Shown in pieces: positions 36,727 through 48,708 of a DNA stretch of 64,000 nt (position 1 is the first letter of the stretch; the number at the start of each line of letters is the position of its first letter). The notes beneath the pieces were generated by a model, which saw only the letters and a list, made by a program, of their open reading frames with translations, did not search any database and was not told where the DNA came from. Source of the DNA: Microdochium bolleyi (Eukaryota; Ascomycota; Sordariomycetes; Xylariales; Microdochiaceae); NCBI GenBank assembly GCA_001566295.1, contig KQ964247.1, forward strand, positions 2,170,001 through 2,234,000, given 5' to 3'. The position numbers were made by a program, and so were the translations under genes.

Positions 36727-39170
36727 ATGGCAGGCGAAAAAGGTCACCCGAATCTGCCCACTGTGGCTGCACGTCACAAGAACAACTATGGCTTTTCTCA
36801 AGACGACTTCGACTACACACGGCTTCCCGACTGGGACACCAACTTCGTTTCCGATGAGGACATCGCAGCGTTCGCACAAGCCCTGTGCCCTCCCGACCCT
36901 ACACATCTCGCCTCTCCCGACGATGACGACTCGATCCGTAGCCCTCGAAGCCCGAGCTTGCCGATGGCTTCGAGCTTCGACGGCGTTACGAGGCGAGCGA
37001 CTTCGGTCGCGTCCGTCGACTTTGGCGGCCAACACTCCTCGTCCACAGAATACCTCGCCCACCGCGACAGCAATGCCGAAAACCTCTTCATCACCGCCCA
37101 GAATGATTGGGCGCCAGTACACCAGAAGATCCCCAGGCGGCGGAAGAGGAGGCGGCCCGGAATAGGCGGCCGGACCGTCGACGAGACTCGTGAGGGCTAC
37201 CTATACGGCCTGCTGAAGTGGCCGCTGCTCCTCGTCGTTGGGATGTGGATTATCGGCCTTGCCCTGTCGTACCTCTGGACGCGGTTCTACATCTTCTCGT
37301 ACGAGTACTTTGTCGCATGGCGTGGCACGCGCGAGAGGCTCAGGCGCAACATGCGCTCCGCGAGCAGTTACCGGGAGTGGGTCGGCGCGGCCAAGGAGCT
37401 CGACACCTATCTCGGCAACCAGCGTTGGAAGGAGGAGAATGCGTTTGCGTATTACGACTCCAAGACCGTTAAGCGGGTCTGGGAGCAGCTGCGCAAGTAC
37501 AGGCATGCGGCGGAGCAGCGGGAGGCCGAGCTGATGGACGGCGACAGTAAGAGCGCGAGAGCCCGTGGCGGGCTCGGCGTCGACACTGAAGACCGGAACA
37601 AGAATAAGGCTACGCACGATCTCAAGGCGCTAGTGGAGGCCTGCGTCAAGAACAACTTTGTCGGTGTTGAGAACCCGAGGCTGTACAGCCAGACGTACTA
37701 TGGTACCAAGAATCTGGTGCAGAACTTTGTCGATGAGGGTAAGTTGAAACGATCTGCGATTTCTGGTCTTACTTAGTTACTGACGTAGACCTCACAGTTG
37801 AGAAGGGTACCAAATTCCTGGTCAACACCTCGCAACTGTCAAATGAGGAGAAAAGGTCGCTTTTCAAGCGAATGCATGCCAACTTTGGGCGGACAGCACT
37901 CTGTCTCTCTGGTGGTGCCGCCTTTGCGTACTATCATTTTGGTGTAATCAAGGCGTTGCTAGAAGCCGACCAGATCCCGGATGTCATCACGGGCACGAGT
38001 GGTGGCGCTCTCGTCGCCGCACTCGTAGCGACAAGGACCAACGATGAGCTCGAGCAGCTCTTGGTCCCGGCCCTAGCGCACAAGATCACAGCCTGCAGAG
38101 AGCCCATTTCAACCTGGCTACCTCGATGGTGGCGTACAGGTGCGAGGTTCGACTCTGTGGACTGGGCACGCCAGATGGGTTGGTGGTCGCGCGGTTCCAC
38201 GACATTCAGAGAAGCATACGAGCGCACTGGGCGCATCTTGAACGTCTCTTGCGTTCCTGCGGATCCCCACTCTCCAACAATACTCTGCAATTACCTCACG
38301 AGTCCTGACTGCGTCATCTGGTCTGCAGTTCTGGCATCTGCCGCAGTACCAGGTATCCAGAACCCCGTCGTTCTGATGATGAAGAACGGCGATGGCTCGC
38401 TGTCACCCTACTCCTTCGGACACAAGTGGAAAGACGGAAGCTTGAGGACTGATATCCCGATCAAAGCGCTCAACTTGCACTTCAATGTCAACTTCACAAT
38501 AGTCAGCCAGGTCAACCCGCACATCTCCCTCTTCTTCTTCTCCTCACGCGGCACGGTCGGGTCACCAGTCACGCACAGAAAGGGTCGTGGCTGGCGGGGC
38601 GGCTATCTGGGCTCTGCCACGGAGCAGTACATCAAGCTCGACCTGAACAAGTGGCTCAAGGTGCTCAAGCATCTCGAGTTGCTCCCGCGTCCCCTAGGCC
38701 AAGATTGGTCACAGCTGTGGCTGCAGCAGTTCGGTGGCACCATCACGATCTGGCCCAAGTCCGTGCCCAGCGATTTCTTGAATATCCTGTCTGATCCGAA
38801 CCCAGCTACGCTCGCCCGCATGATCCACGAGGGCCAGCAGAGCGCATTCCCGAAGCTCAAGTTCATTGCAAATCGGCTCAAGGTCGAGCGGCTGGTTGAA
38901 GAGGGACGTCGCGAGACACGTGGGAATATGCGAAGAGGTAGCATCGAGACCATATTGAGCGAGGACGACATGAGGAGTCTTCTGCGGGGCAGCACCCCGA
39001 CAGACGAGGACTCGGCGACGGACGTTGACGAGCAGGAGCTTGATGAGGAGGTCATTATTGAGGACGGCGACTTTGAGAACGCGGTTGATCCTCCGCCAGA
39101 CAAGGCCGAGAAGCTGGTGCCGTCCATAGAAGGGGATGAAGAGCTCCAGGATCGGCTCAAGGAGGAATGA
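36727..39170 (+). CDS. Patatin-like phospholipase / triacylglycerol lipase (PLPL family)
   Basis: Two exons (36727-37738, 37798-39170) joined over a 59-bp intron give 794 residues. The patatin domain carries the oxyanion loop GGAAFAYYHFGV, the nucleophile elbow GTSGG with Ser405, and DGS with Asp550 as partner of the Ser-Asp dyad. A hydrophobic segment near residues 158-185 (LLLVVGMWIIGLALSYLW) precedes it, followed by the basic DUF3336-type region common to fungal Tgl3/4/5 and SDP1-like lipases. The C-terminus is acidic. Likely role is hydrolysis of storage or membrane lipids at the ER or lipid droplets; the substrate cannot be read from sequence. The splice G|GTAAGT...CACAG restores VDEVEKGT, and the exon 1 frame would stop within the intron. 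Confidence 0.9.
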
Positions 39171-40622
39171 CATCACCAAGAACCAAGCGAAAGACCTCAA
39201 GCAAGATACCCTGTGCCATGGCAGAGTAGAGACCTGGCCACGAATTCCAGATGATCCAGACTCATACAACAACAAGCACAGCATGCGGGCTCGTTCCTCT
39301 TAGACTACAACAATCCTATGGCTAGGCTATACTGGGTAGTGGTTCACACGGTGGCGTTATGGCGAAGCAGGCGAGGAGGTAATATTCAACATGTTTAGAT
39401 AGCAGGCATACAAAATACTTAAGGCTATTGTTTACAACTCCACGGTAGATGCACCCAGTGCTGGGTCGCCAGGCAGCACCAAATGCCACGTCCGTAGGCT
39501 GCTTAGCCGACATTCCAGGTCTGCCACCGAGTATCGGTATCCTCGTCTTCTCAGATAACCTGGCCAGCTATTGCTTGGCTGCGACGAGCGAGATGATGAC
39601 CGGTCCATTCGCAGTGCTCTGGGCTGAATTCTGTGCAATAATCCGACGAGAATTTACGACTGCACAACTCAGACCTGCTCACAGACTGACTAGCCTGCTC
39701 GTTTGCTCTGGCGGGCGCCCATCACTCATGTACTCGAATGCGTGCTTCAGCTCCATGTGCCTGTTATCTCTGTCACGGGAGAAGTCAATAGACGTTGTCG
39801 AACTGATGCTTCCGGCTTCTCACAGCGTAAAAAAAGCGCGTGTCGTCCCCGGGCTACTGCTAGTGTTCGGATGCCGGCATGGGGGCGGGTTCGCGATGCT
39901 TGCTGAGCCACGGGTGCCTGCTTAGTCGACAATACTAAGTAAGCTTCAAGTCGGCTTTTCAGACTGGCCGGTTGAGTATCACAAGCGGCATCTCTGCCCT
40001 ATCGCACGTGTGCTTGCTCAACGCCATCGCCCTTGGCGTTGACAACATGTTGGCAGTGTTGCCGTGTGTTGAGGGCCGTGTGTGGGCTATAAAAGTCCAT
40101 GGACGCTCTTGCAAACATACACGTTTGACGACTTTGGCTGCAACTCATCCACGATTGTATTCAGGTTTGGTAGATGTAGTACCAATGAGCCAAACATGCA
40201 GCCAGCCTCTTGCTGTCTCCTTGCTCATCTCCCGTTTATCTTACTCTCATCTCTCCCTGCCTGTGACACGGCAGCACAAACGATAAAATTCGGCAGCCCC
40301 GTTGCTGTAGCAAAGTTCGTCCATCATACACTCGCTCCTTCGCTGCGGGAAGCTTGCTGGAGTTTCATTGTTCCCATTGTTTCGGTTCTCATGACTGCCC
40401 AGGAGACGCGCGGCAAAAACTTGCAAATAGTTCGACCTGAGGCGCACGTTCCCGTACATGATTCCTCTGTCCAAATCCTCTCGAGACACATACGGAGCTC
40501 GTACTTCACAGTCATCACATTCTCTTCTTCACGTTGCGCACAGCAGCATACACTCTCAGGACTTCGGCCACGCATACAACACTCCCGCTCCCACTCTGAT
40601 CATTGTGAGACTCTCGCTCACC
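39171..40622. other. Intergenic, no supported gene
   Basis: About 1.45 kb between the lipase stop and the dioxygenase start. A TATAAAA occurs at 40088-40094, about 530 bp before the dioxygenase ATG; it could be a core promoter with a long leader, but the distance makes that uncertain. Open frames here are short and unconvincing. Confidence 0.5.
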
Positions 40623-41787
40623 ATGCCTGCCAACACCACCGACAACAACACCTCCTCGCCGACTAAGTCGCCCTCGATGCTCTTGCAGACCTGGAACAAG
40701 ATGGCCGCCAAGATGTCCAAGAGCAACAACGGCAGCGGCAACGGTGGCAAGGGCATCGATGACAGCAAGCAGCAGCAGCAGCCGCCGGCCTACGACCCGA
40801 ACTTCACGGCCCAGGTCATCGCTGCCACGGGCCCCGAGGCTCACCCGCGCATGGCGGAGATCATGCCGAGCCTGCTGCACCATCTTCATGACTTTGCTCG
40901 CGAGGTCAACCTCACTGCTGCAGAGTGGGCTGCCGCCGTCGACTTTGTAAGTTCCTCGATCGACCTCTGTTGGCACCGTTGGCAGCTTCTTGCCATCCTG
41001 GAGGATATCTCACGAGACCATCACCACTCCCTCACAAGCACTTACTGACACTTGTGCCTTACAGCTCAACGCAGCCGGCAAGATGTCCAGTGAGACCCGC
41101 AACGAGACGGCGCTGATCTGCGACATTCTCGGCCTCGAGTCTCTCGTCGACGAGATCACATCGAAGCTGCTGATCCACGCCGCCAAGGACGGCGCCGCGC
41201 CTGCAACCCCGTCCACCGTGCTCGGCCCGTTCTACCGCACCGACGCCCCCATCCTGCCCAACGGCAGCAGCATCGTCTCGGCCGACGCGTACAAGCTCTG
41301 GGCCGGCAAGGGCAATGACATGACCTGCCTCGTCTCCGGCCGCGTCCTCTCGGCCACCACTGGCGACCCTCTCCCTGGCGCCATGGTCGATCTCTGGCTC
41401 GCGGGCCCGGACGGCCTCTACGAGCAGCAGAGCGTCGCGGTGCCCGACATGAACCTCCGCGGCCGCTTTCAGACCGACGCCGAGGGCCACTACTCGGTGT
41501 ACTGCGTGCGCCCGACTCCCTACGGCATTCCCGACGACGGACCCGGAGGCGCGCTCCTCAATATGCTGGACCGCCACCCCTGGAGACCCGCGCACATCCA
41601 CTTCATCGTCTCCGCGCCGGGCCACAACACCCTGACCACACAGGTCTTTGACCGCGAGGGCGAGTGGATCAAGAACGACTCGGTGTTCGCCGTCAAGGAG
41701 GAGCTGCTCGTTGATTTCGTTGCGCGCGAGGGCGACGACAAGGCCAAGTGGAGCCTCAACTACGACTTTGTGCTGCCCGAGGTTTGA
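40623..41787 (+). CDS. Intradiol ring-cleavage dioxygenase (catechol/hydroxyquinol type)
   Basis: Two exons (40623-40946, 41065-41787; 118-bp GTAAGT...ACAG intron) encode 348 residues. These non-heme Fe(III) enzymes split catechols between the hydroxyls. The four expected iron ligands are present: Tyr227 (DGLYE), Tyr261 (PTPYGIP), His285 and His287 (RPAHIHF). An N-terminal dioxygenase helical domain (HPRMAEIMPSLLHHLHDF through LIHAAKDG) is also present, as in catechol and hydroxyquinol 1,2-dioxygenases. The RPTPYGIPDDGPGG loop most resembles hydroxyquinol 1,2-dioxygenases, which is my preferred guess; the substrate is not proven. The first ~55 residues are Ser/Asn/Lys/Gln-rich with a short CAG-coded Gln run and seem disordered. 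No other aromatic-catabolism gene lies nearby. Confidence 0.9.
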
Positions 41788-42841
41788 GGGCGGCGAGTTG
41801 CAAGACGGAGTCATGTGCTCTGTAGTCCGTGTAGGAAACGGCCAGTGGAGGAGCGATATGGTTAGGCGAGTGTAAGCTGGTTGTGCCATGCTGCACCTTT
41901 GCGAGGCAGACCCGGGGCACTGTCTGTCCCGGTAGTGTATCACTCAGAACCCGTCCAATGGTTCTTCTTCATGTGATATGATGTCTACCACATCTTGAGA
42001 GCGTGCGATCACAGGGGCGTGCCCGGATGTCAGACATTGGAATCTCGCTGCGAGGCTTCTTTCTGTACGATAGATCGCGTAGATTGGTTCCGGAATTATG
42101 ATACACCTCGATGAACAGACGCGCTCTTGTTTTCCAGATTCCAGAGACGAAGATTGTAAGCGACGGGCCATCGGTGTTAGCAGACGGGCTGCTACTGTGC
42201 TGAACTGGTGAGTCCGCTGGGCAGTATTATCATGTCAGTAGGCGGCCTGGCTCGACCAAATGAGGCTGGTGGATGTGGGGAGCACACACTGCACTGGGAC
42301 GCTGCACCACGCCTGCAGTTTTAAGCTCTGAGCTTGGGACAGCTCTTGCCTGTGAAAGAGCACATGTCATCATCCCAACGGACAGCTCCCAAGCCTGTTT
42401 CTGGCAGCACCACGACGCAAACAGCCAGCAGCAGATCTTCATCGGCAATCTCTATCAATCTCCTGACATCTCTCGTCTGCACCGAGGCATCGCGAGACCG
42501 CCATCGGCCAGGTCTAGAACAGCGCAATCAGCCCCTTTCCGCGCGCTCATCACCTGCCAGCCCCGGACAACCTGCACCTGGAAGACCCTTGAGCGGCAGC
42601 GGCAGCGGTAGCAGCACCACAAGGACCAGGTGTCAACTCGCATTCGGCCCTCTTCAGCACACCGGCCGCCACGGCGCAACAAGTTATATTGCGCCTGTTC
42701 TCCCAGACCACCTCGTCAAGACTCTGACTGCTGCTACGCGTTCATCGTCCCGTCTGAATCCCTCCATCTCTCACCTGTTGCTACCTACGGCAACACTTGC
42801 AACTTACCACCGCTGTGCGCGCGCGCCTGCATCCAACGACC
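41788..42841. other. Intergenic: dioxygenase 3' flank and sec12 promoter
   Basis: About 1.05 kb with no supported gene. The last 250 bp is C/T/A-rich with a GGCAGC-type short repeat near 42592-42612 and looks like a promoter/leader. Confidence 0.6.
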
Positions 42842-45098
42842 ATGCCGAAAAAGCCGGAAATCCTCCAGGCCGAAGCGAGGCTCTCCTGCCCGCTCTATGC
42901 CTGCAGCTTCGACCATGCAGATCCGAACTGCCTCGTGGTCGGCGGAGGTGGCGGGTCAGACCCCAACGGAGTCCCCAACGAAGTGGTATGTCGCGCGTCC
43001 TCTCCTTTTCCCCGTCAGTCTCCCAGCCCGCGAGTCTACCCGGCTCGTTCCTCGTCTGCATGGCGCTGCCCCTCTTGGGCCCCGGGCCAAGTGGCCAGGC
43101 CTCGCGTGTGCGTGACCTGCCTCTTTACGCGCTGTGCTGTGCCCCTCTGTACCCCTCCTCCGGGATGCGTTGGCAGGCCGCGATGCTGCCCAACACCAGT
43201 CTCACGCGCGCAGCAGCTCGCAGCGCCGGCGGGTGAAGCCGCCGCTTCCCGCCTGTCCCACACCCCTCTCTCCTTGGACGTGCAGGAGGTTGTAGTGGAC
43301 CGGACCCCTGGAGCTGCGGGCGGGCTGGGCCATCCATTCCTTGGGACCTGTCAGCTGGACTAACGGACGAGTCCTGGCGCCCCAATAGTTTGTGCTCGAC
43401 ACGTCGAACCCCCTCGAGCTGCCCACGGCGGGCAGCCTCACCCTCAGCAAGAGCGAGGACAACGTGACCACGCTCGTGGTCGGGCCGCGCAGCAGTGACG
43501 GCGAGACGGCCGTCGTCTTTGCTGGTGCCAATGGCAGCCCCAGCGACATCAAGAAGGGCAAGAACCGTCACTTCCGCACCCTGGCCCTGCGCCTCTCCGG
43601 CAGTAGTGGAGGCCCTGAAGCGGCCAAGACTAGCGGTGAACGAATAGTCGAGCTCGCCCGCGATGCACTATTCGACCAGCGGGGCCAAGACCTGACTTAT
43701 GTACCATACCAGCGCCTCTGCGCGCTCTCCCATCCCTTTGACGACTTCCCCCAGCTCGGCGCCGCCGCCGACGGCTTCTCAAAGAACCCTCAGATCGCCC
43801 TCTTCAATGTCCCGCCCTCCACGGCGCAAACTGGCGCTCGGCGGTGGAAACAACGGGGCACGCTGGACATCCCCACGGAAGCCATGGATCTAGACGTTGT
43901 CCAGACCGGGCCCGATACCTACCAGCTCGCCTACTGCGACGACCACGACATCTTTACTGTCGAGGTCTCCAAGGAAGGCATCTCGGAGCCGAAATGCGTA
44001 CAGACCCTTGAGGCTGAGGACGGCGACACGAGCAGGCCGACCTTCCGCTCCCTCCGCTACCTCTCCACGGGGTTTCTTGTCACTACTGTCAACAACCCCG
44101 CGTCGCAGGGCGGTGGTGTCTCCCTACATGGATATCGACTACCGAAAGACAACCAGCCGCACGCTCGGCTGGCGATCAGGCAATCCCTGCCTCGGACCGT
44201 GTCGAAAGCCACCGGGCTTGCCGTCAGAAACCTCACCCCGCCAGCCTCACCCTCTGAGAAGCAGGGCGACAGCCAGTTTGTTGTCGCTGTAGCAGGAAAC
44301 GATCGGTCAATAAACCTCTTGACCCTTGAGCACAAGATGGTGCACTCCGTCGACCTCCTCGCCAACTTGTCGCCATTCAAGCACCTCAAGGATGTTCACC
44401 AGACAGGCATCACCGGCCTCTCCTTCTCGGCATTTGCGCCGCCAAAGACAGACAGCGATGCGAAACCCGAAATCTCCGTGAAGCTCGCCAGTGTCGCCGT
44501 GGGTAACACCGCGGTGGTACACAGCATTCCACTCAAGCCATACCACAGCACTTCAACAAGCACACAGAGCGAGAGACCAGCCACGCCGCGCTACGTAGTC
44601 GCACTCAAGTCCAAGACCGAGTCGCCAGCACTGATACTCACGCAGCTGACTGTTGTGATTCTTCTGCTGGCCATCATCGGCCAGTTGGTGCTGGAGACCA
44701 AGGGCATCAGCCCCGAGATCCTCGGCACGAAGAAGTACCTGCCCGCATCGTGGCAGATGCGAATGCATCACTCGGTTGTCCCCGGGGAGAAGACCATCGG
44801 AGATCTTCTGTCCAACGTCAAGCTGGAGAGCGACCAGACGCCCGTGATCCGGCACGTCGATGCCGACATCCTGGACGCCAACGGCCACCCCACTCTTGAT
44901 GTTGTCGCGCACGACGAGCTGCTGCACGGCCCTGCGAAGAGCTGGGAAGATCTCCACCCGTCACAGCAGCAGCTGTGGAAGGACCGTCTCAAGAAGACGG
45001 GCCACTGGGTCGAGGCGACAGGCGAGCAGGTCTTCAAGGGGGTCCTGTTTGGCGAGATCGGTGGAGTCATTGGCGATATCGTCAACGCTGCCATATAA
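42842..45098 (+). CDS. sec12: Sec12-like guanine nucleotide exchange factor for Sar1
   Basis: Two exons (42842-42985, 43389-45098) give 617 residues. Sec12 is an ER type II membrane protein that loads GTP onto Sar1 to start COPII budding. The N-terminal cytosolic beta-propeller has the family's glycine-rich K-loop region, here GGGGGSDPNGVPN (34-46), interrupted shortly after by the intron, and blade strands such as FVLDT and VAVAGNDRSINLL. One transmembrane segment lies at about 463-484 (ILTQLTVVILLLAIIG). The ~130-residue lumenal tail ends with a hydrophobic amphipathic stretch. The 403-bp intron is by far the longest in the window; see findings. Its cognate GTPase gene is 7.3 kb upstream on the same strand. 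Confidence 0.9.
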
Positions 45099-45577
45099 CG
45101 AATTTCACGCGAAAGAAATGTGCAGTCGAGCACACACGATCCACGATACACAATTATACACGACGATACAAGGTGTTTCGAGACACGACGATATCAACGT
45201 ACAAACAACATTGCCAATAGGGCCTAGCAACGAACTGCTTTCTCAGATTCGCAAGATGCGGCAGCATGAAGGGCGGCAGACAAACGTTTACAGGAAAATG
45301 TTTTTGCACAGACTCGGCCCCAGAAGGGCTAGAGGAAGGCTGCTATATACTCAGACGTGGCCCATTGGCCGAAGCAATCCAAGAGAGCTGGGAGACTTCT
45401 TTGCATTGATGTAGGAGGCGATTACAAGCATAAAAGAAAACCAAAGAAAAGATACAAAAAGACTTAGCAAGAAATCCCAAAAACATTTGAATCTATCCTC
45501 TCAGCAGTCCGCTGATCAGGTTATTCCCCGACACTAACTCAGATAGCCCAGATTTCGCTTGCTCTTTCGTCTTCCTC
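45099..45577. other. Convergent 3' intergenic region
   Basis: A 0.48-kb spacer between the sec12 stop and the stop of the minus-strand DUF5672 gene. It is A-rich around 45420-45480, in keeping with 3' UTR and polyadenylation signals. No gene. Confidence 0.7.
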
Positions 45578-47323
45578 TTACCACGCAGAGAACCCGGGAG
45601 GCAGCGCGGGATACTCGATGCCGTCGATCCACTCGGTACCGTGCCCGAAGTCGTTCATCCTGACGGCGCCGTACCGCTCCTCGCCGGCCCCGTCGCGCTT
45701 CCAGTTGGCGTTACAGTCGCCGGGGACGTACTCGGCCGCATCCATCTGCAGCATGATCTTGACCTCTGGGCAGTAGTCCCAAATGTGCTTGCGCAGCGCG
45801 GGGGTGCCCCAGATGCCGCCGTGCAGGTTCTCGCCACTGGACCCGATGTGGTAGCCCATCGGCTCGTAGAAGCCCACGCGGTAGTCGTCGATGCCCTCCT
45901 TCCACGCGCCGTTGGTCAGGTCCAGGCCGTGCCCTTTGCCCTTGCCATGAGCCTTGGCCTTGGCCTCCTTCTCCTCGTCGGTCAGGGCCACGTCCGGGTC
46001 CGCGTTGTCGGCGGTCCACCCAAACCCGCTGCCGGCCTCGTTGATGTCGATGTTCTCCTTGGTCACGGCGAGGCTGTCGAGCTCGCTCTCGTCCAGCGGG
46101 GTCTTGCCGCTGGCTGCTTTCGCCGCGGCCGCGGCCGCCTTGGCCTTCTGCTCGTCGTCCCAGAGCATCTCGGCGCTGCCAGGGTTCATCTCTCCGGAAA
46201 ATGTCAGGCTGAGGGTTCCGTTGGCCATCTTGGCGCCGGGGCGGTGGCCGAGGCGCTCGGTGAGCCAGACGTCCTCGGGCTCGGACCCGGGGATGCGGCG
46301 CTGGTCGCGGAGGACCTGGACGATGCTGCTGACGCGGCGGAGGCTGAGGCCGCCGTTGCCGCCGAACGAGCCGGACGGGTTCCAGGGCGCACCGACCCAG
46401 TCGTAGTCGAGGTAGTCGTCGAGGTTCTGGCGGCTGTTGGCGCAGAGCATGCTGTCCGTCTGGAAGACGAGCAGCCACTCGGCGGGCTGCAGCAGCGTCT
46501 CGTACACCCACAGGTTGGTCAGGAACTGGCTGATGGCCTCGGAGCCCGAAGTCGTCATGTTGCTCGGGATGTACGTCAGGTCGAGCTTGCCCAGGCCGAC
46601 CTGCTGCCGGATCGCGAACGACTGCTGCACAAAGTCGACCGACTCGCGCGAGCCCATGAAGCGGAACCGCCAGTCGGGCGGGATGACGGACATGAAGTGC
46701 AGCATCAGCGGCGCGAGGAACGGCGTGGGCCGGTTCTCGATGAGCAGGGCGACCTTGCTCTCGTTGAAGCGCGTCGCGCTGAGGTAGGCGCCGCCGTGGT
46801 GCTTGTTCTTGTTCTTGTGGTGGTGGTGATGTTGCTGCTGTTGGTGGGACGGATGACCTGGTGAGGAGCTGGTGCCGTGGCCGCCCAGAGATTCGGCTGA
46901 TGAGGAGTGGTCGAAATCAGCTTCGTCGTCGGACCCGGATGACAGCAGCGAGGACCATGACGAATGGACCGGGGCGTCCTTGTTGGGGTAGTGGATGGTG
47001 ATGAACGGCACTGGTACGGTGACCTTTGAGGCGACGTCAGGGAACGCGAGCTGTGCCAGGAAGATCCTACCGTGATCGAGACATCTTGTGTGTTAGCCGA
47101 TTTGGAGTGGCACGGTAAAGGTATTGCAAGAAGCATTCGTGGCTGCCTTGCTGATGTGCCGGCTTGCTCGTGCGTAGGATTCTGTGGTAGCACGACAAGG
47201 ACTGATCTGTGAGAGAGCAACTTACATGACTATGATGAAGCCAAACAAGGACACAATCCTCTTGCCGGTCCTCGAGGTGACCATGAACCCCAGGCCCCTG
47301 ACGATGGAGGATATCGCACCCAT
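45578..47323 (-). CDS. DUF5672 glycosyltransferase-like type II membrane protein (copy A)
   Basis: Two exons (47323-47226, 47066-45578; 159-bp intron, CTAAC branch) encode 528 residues. Exon 1 supplies a signal anchor (ending FGFFIIV-like hydrophobics and continuing MIFLAQLAF across the splice), so a Golgi/ER lumenal enzyme is likely. The DUF5672 core includes KVALLIENRP, MSVIPPDWRFRFMGS, TDS at 236-238 in the place of a DxD-like motif, YDWVGAPW and the GGNGGLSLRR loop. A stem near residues 74-90 is Gln/His-rich, and an Ala/Lys-rich insert interrupts the core at about 310-330. Donor and acceptor substrates are unknown. The gene at 50792 encodes a clear relative. A 407-codon frame on the opposite strand (45641-46864) is a GC-driven shadow. 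Confidence 0.82.
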
Positions 47324-48708
47324 CTTGATGCTCCTTTATTCCTCTTCAGACACCCAAGAAATGGTTACCGTCCCGCCCTTGACCCTGTTGCTTGTTCGGA
47401 GTTGGACGGATACTTTGGTGGCCGTCGTTTGGTTCTGATCGCGCCAGCGACAGTGGCCTAGTTTGCTGGCTTCACCGACGTAAGAAGTTGCACCCCGTCG
47501 AGGATACAGCGGCCTCGTCTTTCTTGAAGTGACGTCTCCGGAGCGCGAGCACGGCCACAGGGCCAGTGATACTGTCAAACGTGCTTCGTAGGTGTCGTCG
47601 GTTGACGGTAGCGACAGGGACAACAATCAAGTGTGTATCCTGTTGTGTGGCAGGTGTGGACCACGATACGTGTATCGGGTGTGTCGAGACTCGTCTTTCA
47701 ACCAAAGGCGAGAACGGGAGACCTTCAGGGATCAGAGTAAGGAAGCGACACAGGAAGACCACATCCGTCTTGGCTCTTTGTTACAAGTTCGGATCAGAAT
47801 CAACGTGCGTGCGCCGGGAGTAGCCACTTCTTGGCAGACTAATACGGATGTTCTGCCTGCTCATGTCACTGTGCCTCTTCCCTTGTGGTATGCTGTGTCC
47901 CGCTGTGAACAGCCTGCACAATGCCTACTTCTCTGGCATCCCTCCCTATCTATGTTGTGTCTGTGTGCGGCACGGAGTCTCCACGGTGGATTCGGCCTCA
48001 ATGGTTGGCACGCATGGTGGCTACGGGAGCGTCCAGAGCGAGTATCAGCCTCGATCTGTGAGGGAAAGCAATTCCTGGCTAGAGCTGTGGTGGCCGCACA
48101 CAAAGGCGGCGGGGGCTAGGCAGGTCTCGGTTGGCCATGGCTCTCTTTGGTCATTGGGCCACTCTACTTGTGGGACTGGTTACTCGCAAAGGGAAAGAAA
48201 GATAGAACGCTGGACCGGACTGGGCTTGATGTGATGTCGATGGCCGGAGCTTAATCCCCAGGGCGTGGGCGGCCTTGTGACGGTTCCGGCTGTAAGACAA
48301 AGCTTAAACCTGGGGTGGAGAGCGCCGTCTTGCACACGAAAGCACTGAGCGGAAAGGCACACGCAGCACAAGGGGCAGGTCTGGGTTTCTCAGATGAGGT
48401 GAGCGAGTGGCTTGTTATTCTTAGTCGTTGTGTGGCCACAAAAGCACATTCCTTGGCTTTGGTGCATTGCATGCAGTCCTTCGGACTGGCACCCAAAAGG
48501 TGCTCTGAGACAAAAGCTCCCGGAAAACCCCCCAAATGTCTCCATGCATGTTCGATGATTGGCTCATTACACCATCGAGCCGGGATGCAGGAACCCGTAG
48601 TATACACCATGATGGCATAATGCATGGCATGCAGCGTGGCTGCATCTCTTTTGCCGTGTCTGTCCGGCCGCACTGCCCCAAGCACTAGGACGAATTCCAC
48701 AGAGTTGC
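47324..48708. other. Intergenic, no supported gene
   Basis: About 1.4 kb between the DUF5672-A start and the stop of the hydrolase gene, both on the minus strand. Frames on both strands are short and Cys/Trp-rich, typical of non-coding sequence. No motif stands out. Confidence 0.6.

Noticed and set aside
41059..41943. 294-codon minus-strand frame over the dioxygenase
   Set aside because: Antisense shadow of a GC-rich exon; no motif, while the plus strand has all four iron ligands.
45641..46864. 407-codon plus-strand frame opposite DUF5672-A
   Set aside because: Translation is almost only Ala, Val, Leu, Gly, Arg and His, as expected of the antisense of a GC-rich gene. The minus-strand frame has clear family motifs and splice sites.
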